In this document: positions 52,182 through 60,187 of the stretch, piece after piece | How positions within the stretch are numbered: position 1 is the stretch's first letter | Layout: every line of letters begins with the position of its first letter | Assembly: GCA_958295875.1 (NCBI GenBank) | Contig: OY282379.1 | Location: 3,439,046-3,503,045, forward strand | Reading direction: 5' to 3' | Origin: an uncultured Pseudomonadales bacterium | GTDB taxonomy: Bacteria; Pseudomonadota; Gammaproteobacteria; Pseudomonadales; Azotimanducaceae | DNA: 64,000 nucleotides | Made by a program: the position numbers and the translations under genes | Notes under the pieces: generated by a model | Databases searched by the model: none | What the model saw: the letters and a program-made list of their open reading frames with translations, nothing else | Told to the model about the DNA's origin: nothing

Positions 52182-53372
52182 CTAGCAAACCGCCTGATAG
52201 ACGAGCCGCTTGAAGTCTTGGCTGAACGGGTGCCAGAAGCCTGGCAAGCGCTGGGTGAAGATGATGCCGGCGATGCCGGCGGCCGGTGACATCCAGCTAT
52301 GGGTGCCGGCCATGCCGCCCCAGTGGTATTCGCCGACGGCGACGTCGGGCTCGCCGGCTGCCGGCGCCGTCTTGATGGCGAAGCCGAGGCCGAACACCGT
52401 GTCTGGCATCACCCACATCGGAAACTCCACCGCCACCCCGTCGGGAAGCTGATTCCTGCGCATCTCCGCCAAGGTGGCGGCGTCCAAGATGCGCGTGTCG
52501 CCCAGCGCCCCGTCGCCCATCAGCATCTGCACGAAGCGCGTGTAGTCGCCAACGGTGGAGACCAGCCCGCCACCGCCGGATTGGAACGGCTTGGGCTCCA
52601 GATAGCCGCCGCCAAGGGATTCCGGCGCCGCCACGATGCCGGGCTTCAGCGGATCCAACGGGTCCACCGGCGCGTAGTTGGCGCAGAAGCGGCCATGCTT
52701 CGCCGCCGGCACATGAAAGCCGGTGTCCACCATGCCCAGCGGTTCGAAGATGCTCGCGGCCAGATAGTCGCCAAAGCGCTGGCCAGACCATACCTCCACC
52801 AACCGCGCCAGCACGTCCGTGGCCACGCTGTACTGGAACCGCTTGCCGGGCCGGCGGGCCAACGGCAGCTTGCCCAGACGCTCCACCATCTCCGTGAGGG
52901 AGAGGCGCCCGGTCAAGAGGCCCTCAGCTTGGTAAAGGGCGTCCACCGGCGATTCCATCAGGAAGCCGTAGGAGAAGCCGGCGTTGTGGCACATCAACTG
53001 CCGCACCGTAGGCGGCGTGTCTAGCGGCTCGGCATCCGCCGCATCCGTCGCGCCTTCCCGCAGCACAGTCAGCCCGCTCAAGGCCGGCAGGTGTTTCTCC
53101 ACCGGATCGTCAAGGTCGAACTTGCCGGCCTCCCACAGCGTCATTGCCGCCACCGAGGTGATGGGCTTGGTGTTCGAGTAGATGCGGTAGATGGAGTCCA
53201 GTGCGATGGACGCTCCCGCTTCCCGGTCCCGGTGGCCAGCGAGATGCAGGTCCACCACATCCTGCCCCTCCAGCACCACCGTCGCCGCCATCACGAGGAA
53301 GCCATCCTCGATGCGCTTGGCCAGCGCCTCGTGCATGGGCGAAAAGTCGTAGCGATTGGGGCGAACGTTCAT
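52182..53372 (-). CDS. Serine hydrolase (beta-lactamase/class C-like esterase)
   Basis: A 396-residue penicillin-binding-fold hydrolase. Ser66-x-x-Lys69 is in YSNTKPITS, the Tyr motif in KRFQYSVATDVLA, and the third motif region near HWGGMAGTHSW. There is no signal peptide from ATG 53372, so it is a cytoplasmic esterase or lactonase rather than a secreted beta-lactamase. It follows the acyl-CoA dehydrogenase on the same strand, with a strong hairpin between them. Confidence 0.9.
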   Translation of the reverse strand: MNVRPNRYDFSPMHEALAKRIEDGFLVMAATVVLEGQDVVDLHLAGHRDREAGASIALDSIYRIYSNTKPITSVAAMTLWEAGKFDLDDPVEKHLPALSGLTVLREGATDAADAEPLDTPPTVRQLMCHNAGFSYGFLMESPVDALYQAEGLLTGRLSLTEMVERLGKLPLARRPGKRFQYSVATDVLARLVEVWSGQRFGDYLAASIFEPLGMVDTGFHVPAAKHGRFCANYAPVDPLDPLKPGIVAAPESLGGGYLEPKPFQSGGGGLVSTVGDYTRFVQMLMGDGALGDTRILDAATLAEMRRNQLPDGVAVEFPMWVMPDTVFGLGFAIKTAPAAGEPDVAVGEYHWGGMAGTHSWMSPAAGIAGIIFTQRLPGFWHPFSQDFKRLVYQAVC

Positions 53373-53400
53373 GTCGCGCTTGCACGCCGCGGCCAACTTC

Positions 53401-53424
53401 GGAGGGCCCGCGAGCGGGCCCTCC
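53401..53424 (-). terminator. Perfect 11-bp hairpin between acyl-CoA dehydrogenase and serine hydrolase
   Basis: GGAGGGCCCGC and GCGGGCCCTCC form a perfect stem with a two-base loop (so the tip opens to four or more bases). It lies 19 bases after the acyl-CoA dehydrogenase stop. No T-run follows on either strand, so it is either a weak terminator or a processing and stability element that lets some transcripts run on into the serine hydrolase. Confidence 0.55.
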
Positions 53425-53442
53425 CTTGAAGCCGGCGTTGCG

Positions 53443-54708
53443 CTATGCCTCGCCTTGGTACTTGCGCAGTTCGGCGCGCCCGACGACGAGGTGATGCACT
53501 TCGTCCGGGCCGTCGGCGATGCGCAGGGTGCGCTGGCCGGTGTACATGCGGGCCAACGGCGTCCATTGCGAAACGCCGCTCGCGCCATGCATCTGAATCG
53601 CCTGGTCGATGATCTGGCACACCCGCTCCGGCACCATCGCCTTCACCATGTGTACCCACACCCGCGCTTCCCGGTTGCCGAGCACGTCCATCGCCTTGGC
53701 AGCCTTCAGCACCATCAGGCGCATGGCCTCGATTTCGATGCGGGCGCGGGAGATGACCTCCACGTTCTTGCCAAGCTGCGCGAGGGGGCGCCCGAACGCC
53801 TCCCGCGACAGCCCGCGGCGCACCATCAGATCGAGCGCGCGCTCGGCTTGGCCGATGGAGCGCATGCAGTGATGGATGCGGCCAGGGCCCAAGCGGCCTT
53901 GGGAAATCTCGAAGCCGCGGCCTTCGCCGAGCAGGATGTTCTCCTTCGGCACGCGGGCATCGCTGAAGCGCAGGTGCATGTGGCCGTGAGGGGCGTCATC
54001 GTGGCCGAACACGGTCATCGGGCCGAGGATTTCCACGCCGGGGTTGTCGATGGGCACGAGGATCTGCGACTGCTGCCGATGCGGCGCCGCGTCTGGGCTC
54101 GTCTTCACCATCGTGATCATCACCTTGCAGCGGCTGTCGCCGGCGCCGGAGATGTAGAACTTCTCGCCGTTGATGACCCACTCGTCGCCATCGAGGCGGG
54201 CTTGGGTGGCGATCTGCTTCGCGTCCGAGGAGGCGAGGTTCGGCTCCGTCATGGCGTACGCGGAGCGGATTTCGCCGTTCAAGAGCGGCTTCAGCCAGCG
54301 CTCCTTTTGCTCTGCCGTGCCGTAGCGTTCCAGCACTTCCATGTTGCCGGTGTCCGGGGCGCTGCAGTTCAGGCACTCGGAGGCGATGGGGTTCTTGCCG
54401 AGCTGGGCTGCGATGTAGGCGTAGTCCAGATTCTTGAGGCCCTCGCCGGTTTCGGCGTCTGGCAGGAAGAAGTTCCACAGGCCAGCGGTCTTCGCCTTGC
54501 CCTTGAGGGTGCCCAAGATCTCTTCTTGGCGGGGAGACAGGCTCCAGCGGTCTCCATGCTCTCCGGCCGCATCGAAGTATGCCTCCGTCTGCGGCTCCAC
54601 ATCCTCGTTGATGAACTTGGTCACCGCGTCCAGCAGCGGCTGCGCTTCCTCGCCCATCGTGAGGACATTCAAATCGGCTTCGGTGTCTTTGATGGCGGCT
54701 TCGGCCAT
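53443..54708 (-). CDS. Acyl-CoA dehydrogenase (ACAD10/11-like)
   Basis: A 421-residue FAD enzyme that makes the 2,3-double bond in an acyl-CoA. Seen: SAYAMTEPNLASSDAKQI, the FAD/substrate strand WVINGEKFYISGAGDSRCKV, RHHCMRSIGQAERALDLMV-like helix region, and the C-terminal MHGASGVSQWTPLARMY. The group with a phosphotransferase partner (ACAD10/11) handles 4-hydroxy acids; the phosphotransferase gene is about 1.3 kb away. A hairpin follows the stop. Confidence 0.93.
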   Translation of the reverse strand: MAEAAIKDTEADLNVLTMGEEAQPLLDAVTKFINEDVEPQTEAYFDAAGEHGDRWSLSPRQEEILGTLKGKAKTAGLWNFFLPDAETGEGLKNLDYAYIAAQLGKNPIASECLNCSAPDTGNMEVLERYGTAEQKERWLKPLLNGEIRSAYAMTEPNLASSDAKQIATQARLDGDEWVINGEKFYISGAGDSRCKVMITMVKTSPDAAPHRQQSQILVPIDNPGVEILGPMTVFGHDDAPHGHMHLRFSDARVPKENILLGEGRGFEISQGRLGPGRIHHCMRSIGQAERALDLMVRRGLSREAFGRPLAQLGKNVEVISRARIEIEAMRLMVLKAAKAMDVLGNREARVWVHMVKAMVPERVCQIIDQAIQMHGASGVSQWTPLARMYTGQRTLRIADGPDEVHHLVVGRAELRKYQGEA

Positions 54709-54798
54709 ACCTTCCTCCCCTTGGTCAACGTTGTTGGTAAGACGATGCGAGCCAGCGCCGCCGGCGGGAGGTGCAGCCCCCGCCGGCGACGAAGCTCT

Positions 54799-55875
54799 CT
54801 AGCGGGCTGCGACCGCGGCGTCGCCGCGCAGCGCCGGCAGCACTTTGTCTGCGAACAGGCGCAGATTGCGCTCGGCTTGGTTGTAGGGCATGCCCGCGTA
54901 GCTGAACACGCCGGTGAAGGCGCTCGAACCCATGCGCTGGCAGGTTTGCTCGATGCGCTCGATGCACATTTGCGGGGTGCCCCACACCTGCAGGTCCAGA
55001 TACGCCTCGGTGGCGGCGTCCGCGCTCGCCTGCTGCGCCGCGGACATGGCCGCGTAGAACTCGTACCCCTTCGTCTTGGCGAAGTGGGCGCCGCCGATCT
55101 CATAGTGTTTGCGGGCGGTTTCCCAATAGCCGCCGATCCAGCGCACCGCCTGTTTCCGCGCCACCGCCTCGTCCTCGTCGCAGAACACCCAGCCGGCGAT
55201 GATCGGCGCCGGCGCCGGGGCGCCGTTCACCTTCTGGAACACGTCGCGGTAGGTGGCGAGCTCTTGGTCGACCATCTCCCATGGCTTTTGCGGAATCACA
55301 AGGATGCCGAGGCCTAGGCGCGCCATGATCTCGCTGGATTCCGGCGACACCGCCGCCGCATAGCAGCGGCCCTTGAAGGTGGCTCGCGGACGCGGGCGAA
55401 TGTCCCGCGGCGCTTGCTGATAGTACTTGCCGTCGTATTCGACGCGGCCGTTCTCAAGCCCGGTGAGCAGCAACTCTGCCGCTTCGACGAACCGCTCCCG
55501 CGATTCGCCCATGTCGATGCCGAAGCCCTCGAACTCCACCCGGCCGGCGCCACGCCCCATGCCGAGGATGAAGCGCCCGTTGGACACATGGTCCAACATG
55601 GACACCTGCTCGGCGACGCGAATCGGATCGTGCCAAGGCAGCACCACCACCATCGAGCCAAGCTGGATGCGCTCGGTGCGGCCCGCCATGTAGGTGAGGA
55701 ACTGCAGCACGTCAGGGCACATGGTGTAGTCCGTGAAGTGGTGCTCCACGCCCCAGATGGAATCGAACCCCAGCGGTTCGGCGAGGTTGGCGAGGCGCAG
55801 TTCGTTCGCGTACACCTCGCCATCTTGGATATGGTCTTCCGGGTTCTGGAAGATGGCGGCCATGCCAACGTGCAT
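54799..55875 (-). CDS. LLM-class flavin-dependent monooxygenase
   Basis: A 358-residue luciferase-like oxidoreductase. ATG 55875 follows GGGAGCACCG. Seen: FDSIWGVEHHFTDYTMCPDV, TERIQLGSMVVVLPWHDPI, LDHVSNGRFILGMGRGAGRV and the C-terminal MGSSAFTGVFSYAGMPYNQA. It resembles bacterial-luciferase-type alkanal monooxygenases. It precedes the acyl-CoA dehydrogenase by 90 bases on the same strand and may oxidise an intermediate of the same pathway. Confidence 0.88.
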   Translation of the reverse strand: MHVGMAAIFQNPEDHIQDGEVYANELRLANLAEPLGFDSIWGVEHHFTDYTMCPDVLQFLTYMAGRTERIQLGSMVVVLPWHDPIRVAEQVSMLDHVSNGRFILGMGRGAGRVEFEGFGIDMGESRERFVEAAELLLTGLENGRVEYDGKYYQQAPRDIRPRPRATFKGRCYAAAVSPESSEIMARLGLGILVIPQKPWEMVDQELATYRDVFQKVNGAPAPAPIIAGWVFCDEDEAVARKQAVRWIGGYWETARKHYEIGGAHFAKTKGYEFYAAMSAAQQASADAATEAYLDLQVWGTPQMCIERIEQTCQRMGSSAFTGVFSYAGMPYNQAERNLRLFADKVLPALRGDAAVAAR

Positions 55876-56053
55876 CGGTGCTCCCTGGGTCTGCTCGCGT
55901 TTTCGACGCGGTGCGGCGCAAGTTACCACGTCATATCATGCGACGGAAACGCTGCCCGGCCTTCGCCATGCCACACTCCCTCCCCTCGGCCATGCCCTGC
56001 GCCCCACGCCCGGCTACGATTTGGCTTTCACCACGCCCGGGTGGCGCCGCCTG

Positions 56054-56698
56054 ATGCGCTCGCTGAAACGCGCCGGCATCGCCGTGGGGGCCGCGGTCGG
56101 TGGCTTCATCCTCATCGCCGCGAGCGTCCTGTTCCTGTGGCCGCGCCCGCCAGACACCACAGACCCGGCCATCTTCGCCGCCGATGGCGCGGACTTGGAC
56201 TATTGCAGCCTGCCGGAGTTGGACGGCAACGGCCCAACTGCCGCCGACATCCCCAAGGCATACACGCCAGGCTGTGGCTGGTCCCGCTGGCCCATGCCCG
56301 TGCTCGCAGACTGCCGCGAACCGTTGGTGCCCGACGCCGCGGACTTGCGCGGCTTATGGCGCAGCCGCAGCGGCGAAGCGTTCCATGTGGAGCGCGTCGA
56401 ACAATGCGGCGACCGGGTGGTGGTGACGGCCGCCGGCGTCATCCACGATTTCCACACCGACGGCACGGTGGCCAATGGCTCGCGGGACGTCGGGCTTTGG
56501 TGCGTCAACACTTGGGTCGCCATCGAGTGGCGCGACAAAGTGCTCAGCTTCAGAGCCCTCGGAGCGCCATACGTCATCGTCGAACGCGAGCGCGTCGGCG
56601 AGCACCTGCGCTTCAGCTACCCGGGCCGCGGCGCGCAACTGCTCGAACGCGCTTGCCGCATCCCCGAGGCAGCCCGCGCTGCCCCATACTCTGCATGA
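56054..56698 (+). CDS. Membrane-anchored protein of unknown function
   Basis: A 214-residue protein with an N-terminal transmembrane helix (GIAVGAAVGGFILIAASVLFLW, about residues 8-29) and a periplasmic domain. The domain has six cysteines (for example DYCSLPELD, PGCGWSRW, LADCREPLV, EQCGDRVVV) and a Gly-Leu-Trp segment ADLRGLWRSRSGEAFHVERV. I do not recognise a family. Start ATG 56054 is chosen because it puts three basic residues directly before the helix. Its stop overlaps the aroA start (ATGA). Confidence 0.7.
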   Translation: MRSLKRAGIAVGAAVGGFILIAASVLFLWPRPPDTTDPAIFAADGADLDYCSLPELDGNGPTAADIPKAYTPGCGWSRWPMPVLADCREPLVPDAADLRGLWRSRSGEAFHVERVEQCGDRVVVTAAGVIHDFHTDGTVANGSRDVGLWCVNTWVAIEWRDKVLSFRALGAPYVIVERERVGEHLRFSYPGRGAQLLERACRIPEAARAAPYSA

Positions 56699-57972
56699 CC
56701 AGCCCCGCCCGCGCCATCGCCAAGGTGGAGCGTCCGTTCGACGCAGAGGTGTCGCTGCCGGGCAGCAAGTCCATCGCGTTGCGCCATTTCCTCATGGCGG
56801 CATTGGCAGAAGCGCCCACCGAACTCATCGGCGCGCCGCATTGTGAAGACGTGACAACGATGGCGACCGCCCTGGCAGCGCTTAGCACGGGTATCGAAAC
56901 GCTCGGCGATGCACACTGGATGGCCACCCCGCCGCAATCGCTCAACGGCCCAGACGTGGCACTCAACTTAGATTTGAGCGGCGTCTCGATGCGACTGTTG
57001 CTCGCATTGGCGGCGCTGCGCCAAGGCCGCACCCTGCTCGACGGGCAGGCGTCGCTGCGGGCGCGGCCGAATGACGGCCTCGTCGCGGCGTTGCGGGAAC
57101 TTGGCTGCGACATCGAAGCCCAACCCGGCGGGCGGCTGCCCATCACGGTGCGCGGCGCGGCGCATCCGGCGGCGCAGGTGGCCGTCGATGCGAGCGTCTC
57201 CGGCCAGTTCCTGTCCGCGCTGCTCCTCATCGCGCCGCGGTTGCCAAGGGGGCTGACCATCCATCAAACCGGCGCCCCCGCGTCTGCGCCGTATGTCGCC
57301 ATCACGGCGGCGGAGATGGCAAGACGCGGTGTGGTCGTGAACACGGTGGACGCACGCACGCTGCAAGTGGCGCCGCAGCGCTACACGGGCGGGGCGGTGG
57401 CAATCGAAGGCGATGCGTCCGCGGCCACCTATCACGCGGCCCTCGCCACGCTGCACCACTCCACGGTGCGCATCGTGAACCTCGGCACCGAGACGGGCCA
57501 AGGGGACTTCGCGTTTCTCGACGTTTGCCGGCGTCTCGGGGCGCGGGTGGACGCGGAGGCCGACAGCGTGACCATCACCGGCCCGACGGCGCTGAACGCC
57601 ATTGCCCATGTGGACATGGCAGCGATGCCAGACGCCGCGCCGACGCTGATGGCGATGGCGCCGTTCCTGCCCACGCCGGTGGAGATCAGCGGCCTCGGCA
57701 CGCTGCGCCACAAAGAGTGCGACCGCATCAGCTGCCCCGCCGGGGAACTCCGCAAGGCCGGGGTGGAGGTTGACGAGGGTGCAGACCGCATGCGCATCGC
57801 GCCGTTGACGAACCCGCGGCGCGTCGCATTCGACACTTTTCGAGACCACCGCATGGCCATGTCCATGGCGGTGTTCGCCAGCAAGGTCGGTGGCTGTGAG
57901 GTCCGGGCGCCGGCGTGCGTCGCCAAGACCTACCCAGACTTCTGGGAAGATTTCGACCGCATCTACCAATAG
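56695..57972 (+). CDS. aroA: 3-phosphoshikimate 1-carboxyvinyltransferase (EPSP synthase)
   Basis: A 425-residue enzyme joining phosphoenolpyruvate to shikimate-3-phosphate in aromatic amino acid synthesis. Seen: LPGSKSIALRHFLMAAL near residue 22, LSGVSMRLLLAL in place of the common NAGTAMR, VEGDAS-like AIEGDASAATYHAAL, RHKECDRISCPAGELRKAG and FDTFRDHRMAMSMAVFA. The overall match is clear but several substrate-binding segments are divergent (IALRH for the usual ITNRA-like text; RPNDGLVAAL for RPIxPLLxAL). It overlaps the unknown membrane protein by 4 bases. Divergence might affect inhibitor or substrate handling, but this is inference. Confidence 0.9.
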   Translation: MTSPARAIAKVERPFDAEVSLPGSKSIALRHFLMAALAEAPTELIGAPHCEDVTTMATALAALSTGIETLGDAHWMATPPQSLNGPDVALNLDLSGVSMRLLLALAALRQGRTLLDGQASLRARPNDGLVAALRELGCDIEAQPGGRLPITVRGAAHPAAQVAVDASVSGQFLSALLLIAPRLPRGLTIHQTGAPASAPYVAITAAEMARRGVVVNTVDARTLQVAPQRYTGGAVAIEGDASAATYHAALATLHHSTVRIVNLGTETGQGDFAFLDVCRRLGARVDAEADSVTITGPTALNAIAHVDMAAMPDAAPTLMAMAPFLPTPVEISGLGTLRHKECDRISCPAGELRKAGVEVDEGADRMRIAPLTNPRRVAFDTFRDHRMAMSMAVFASKVGGCEVRAPACVAKTYPDFWEDFDRIYQ

Positions 57973-58030
57973 CCCGCGCTGGCTTCGCGTTGCCGGCGAC
58001 GACAGCGGGAGCGGCTGGTAGGTAGCAAGC

Positions 58031-58107
58031 TGGCGCACCCGCAGGGACTCGAACCCCGAACCCCCAGGTTCGAAGCCTGGTGCTCTATCCAGTTGAGCTA
58101 CGGGTGC
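58031..58107 (-). tRNA. tRNA-Arg (anticodon UCG)
   Basis: Minus-strand cloverleaf: acceptor GCACCCG pairs with CGGGTGC, D-arm from AGCTCAACTGGATAGAGC, anticodon stem CCAGG/CCTGG with loop CTTCGAA and anticodon TCG (reads CGA), T-arm with GGTTCGAGTCC. The discriminator G and an encoded CCA end follow (58034 and 58031-58033). No other RNA gene is near. Confidence 0.95.
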
Positions 58108-58198
58108 GGCGCGCCGGCAGTATATCGCGCACCAGCGTGACGGCGCCGATGCGCGGGCCGGCGCGCTCAGCGCCCGCCCATCGCTGCCTAGACGATGC

Positions 58199-60187
58199 TC
58201 ATCGCGCATGGAGCCAGCGATTGGTGTGCCAGAGGGACTTCGGCACCACCCCATCACGCAACGCCGGCGCAGCTTGGCCGTCGGCCCGGCTCGGAGCGGC
58301 CCTCGACGACCCCGCCGGGTCCACTGGGCAAGTGCCCGTCTCCCGGTAGGCGAGGGCCGCCCGCAAGCGCGCCTCATCCACATCGCCGAAGCCATGGCGA
58401 TAGTCGTCGCCAACCGGGCAACCGGGCACTTCCACCCCCTCGATGCTGGGCAGCCCCGCAGGCGAGAAGCCGTCTGGGTAGTCGCCGAAGCCCTTGGCGT
58501 TCTCGCCTTGGAACTGCACCGTGAAGTAGGTGAGGCCGCAGTTGTCGAAGGGATAGAAGCCGTAGGGCTTGCCACAGGTGGTGGTGCCAATCTGGATGAC
58601 TTCGACGTCGATGCCGCGCAAGCTGTTGATGATGGTCTCCGAGGCGGAGCAGGTGCCGCGGCCAGTGAGCACAAAGACGCGCGGCAAGTTCAAAGTCGGG
58701 AGCGGGTCGCCCGCTGGCACCCGGTTGGCAGCCGGCAGCCCGATGGTTTCCGTGTAGAACGGCACGGGCGCCAGCCGCTGGCCAGTGACCGGGTTCCGCG
58801 TTCGATGCTTGTCGTTGAAACGGAGGGACTCGAACACGCGGCCTTGCGCCGCCGACGGGCCGGCGACCATGTAGGCAAGCTGGCTGGCGATGGCCAGATA
58901 GCCGCCGCCGTTGTACCGCAGATCGAGCACGAGATCCGTTAAGCCCCGGTCTTCGAGCGAAGCCACGGCATCCCGCAGTTCCCGCTCGGCGGACCCGATG
59001 TGGTCGTTGAAGAGCATGTAGCCCACCGGGCCCGAGGAGGTGGGGATCACGTCCACATGCTGCACTGGATCCGGAACGACCTCGGCCGAACGCAGCATGA
59101 TCGTCCGGGGCGCGGTGGCCCCCAAGTCTCGCACCACAAACTCATACGTCTCGCCCACGCTAGACGGATAGAGGCCCGCGTTGAGCTTGGCCACATCTTC
59201 GGGGCTCGTGGCGTTCACGAAGTCCACGCCGTCGATCTCCAGCACCACGGCGCCGCGCGCCAAGCCGGCCTCCGTTGCCGGCGAGTTGGGCTCCGTATAG
59301 GCGACGCGCACCTCCCGAGGCGGGCTTGCCGCCAGGAGTGCGAAGGACGCGCCATATCCCGCGGTCGCGCCGCCGCGCGTCAGCGCCTCCCATTCATCGG
59401 TGTCATAAGTGAAGTGAAAGCGATCCCGCGGCCGACCGCTTGGCGTGACGGCGGTGGTGCGCAGCACTTGGAAGTATTCCTTCAAGTCGTCGTCAGAGTC
59501 GCCGTAGGCAAGCGGCTCCACATCGGCGATTTGGTCGTACCAGAGATAGAGATCGTTGCTCCACGAGCGCTGCCAGTGCTTCTCGAGCAACCTCGAGCCG
59601 GGTCGGTCCGGCCACAGGTAGCCATCCAGATTCACGCCGCTGCGGGGGTTCTCGCAGCGCGCGGCGAACTCGCGATAGGGATGGAAGCGGCCGGCGGCGA
59701 TGGTGCGGCTGCGGTCTATCGGCCACGGGTCGAGCGTGTCCTCCAAGCCGTCGTCGTCATCGTCCAGGTCGCGGCTGTCCGGCGTGCCGTCGCCATCGGT
59801 GTCGATCCCCACCGTGATCAGGCCCTTATGTTTGCTCGTGTCCGGCCCAACGACGGTGCGCACCGTCAACGTCACCGTGTAGGCGCCGGCTGCGTCGTAA
59901 GTGTGGGTGGGATTCAATTCCGAACTGCGGGTACCATCGCCGAACGTCCACGCATAGGTGGCGGGCGGCACCCCGACTGTGGATTCGTTGCGAAACGCCA
60001 CCGTGTGGGGCGGCGGTCCGCTGCGCTCCGCTTCCGCGACGCTGAAGCGGGCCACGGGCACCAAATGCAGCAAATTGAGCCGGCCAGCGCGATCGTCGGC
60101 CGGCGCGGCGCCGACAGCGGCCACCAAGGCCCCGGCGAGTGCCAAGCGCGGCATGAACGTCCGCGCGCGCATCAGAGCGTCGATCAT
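58199..60187 (-). CDS. Secreted S41 protease with PKD and PDZ domains
   Basis: A 662-residue exported protease. The signal peptide ends about residue 30 (LALAGALVAAVGAAPA). Next is a PKD domain (YAWTFGDGTRSSELNPTHTY), an Asp-rich calcium-binding stretch (DTDGDGTPDSRDLDDDDDGL), a PDZ domain near residues 275-365, and the S41/TSP core with LVLDLRYNGGGYLAIASQLA and catalytic Ser near 515 in RGTCSASETIINSL. Its start overlaps the stop of the GH3 glycosidase (ATGA). A periplasmic or surface processing role is likely. Confidence 0.9.
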   Translation of the reverse strand: MIDALMRARTFMPRLALAGALVAAVGAAPADDRAGRLNLLHLVPVARFSVAEAERSGPPPHTVAFRNESTVGVPPATYAWTFGDGTRSSELNPTHTYDAAGAYTVTLTVRTVVGPDTSKHKGLITVGIDTDGDGTPDSRDLDDDDDGLEDTLDPWPIDRSRTIAAGRFHPYREFAARCENPRSGVNLDGYLWPDRPGSRLLEKHWQRSWSNDLYLWYDQIADVEPLAYGDSDDDLKEYFQVLRTTAVTPSGRPRDRFHFTYDTDEWEALTRGGATAGYGASFALLAASPPREVRVAYTEPNSPATEAGLARGAVVLEIDGVDFVNATSPEDVAKLNAGLYPSSVGETYEFVVRDLGATAPRTIMLRSAEVVPDPVQHVDVIPTSSGPVGYMLFNDHIGSAERELRDAVASLEDRGLTDLVLDLRYNGGGYLAIASQLAYMVAGPSAAQGRVFESLRFNDKHRTRNPVTGQRLAPVPFYTETIGLPAANRVPAGDPLPTLNLPRVFVLTGRGTCSASETIINSLRGIDVEVIQIGTTTCGKPYGFYPFDNCGLTYFTVQFQGENAKGFGDYPDGFSPAGLPSIEGVEVPGCPVGDDYRHGFGDVDEARLRAALAYRETGTCPVDPAGSSRAAPSRADGQAAPALRDGVVPKSLWHTNRWLHAR

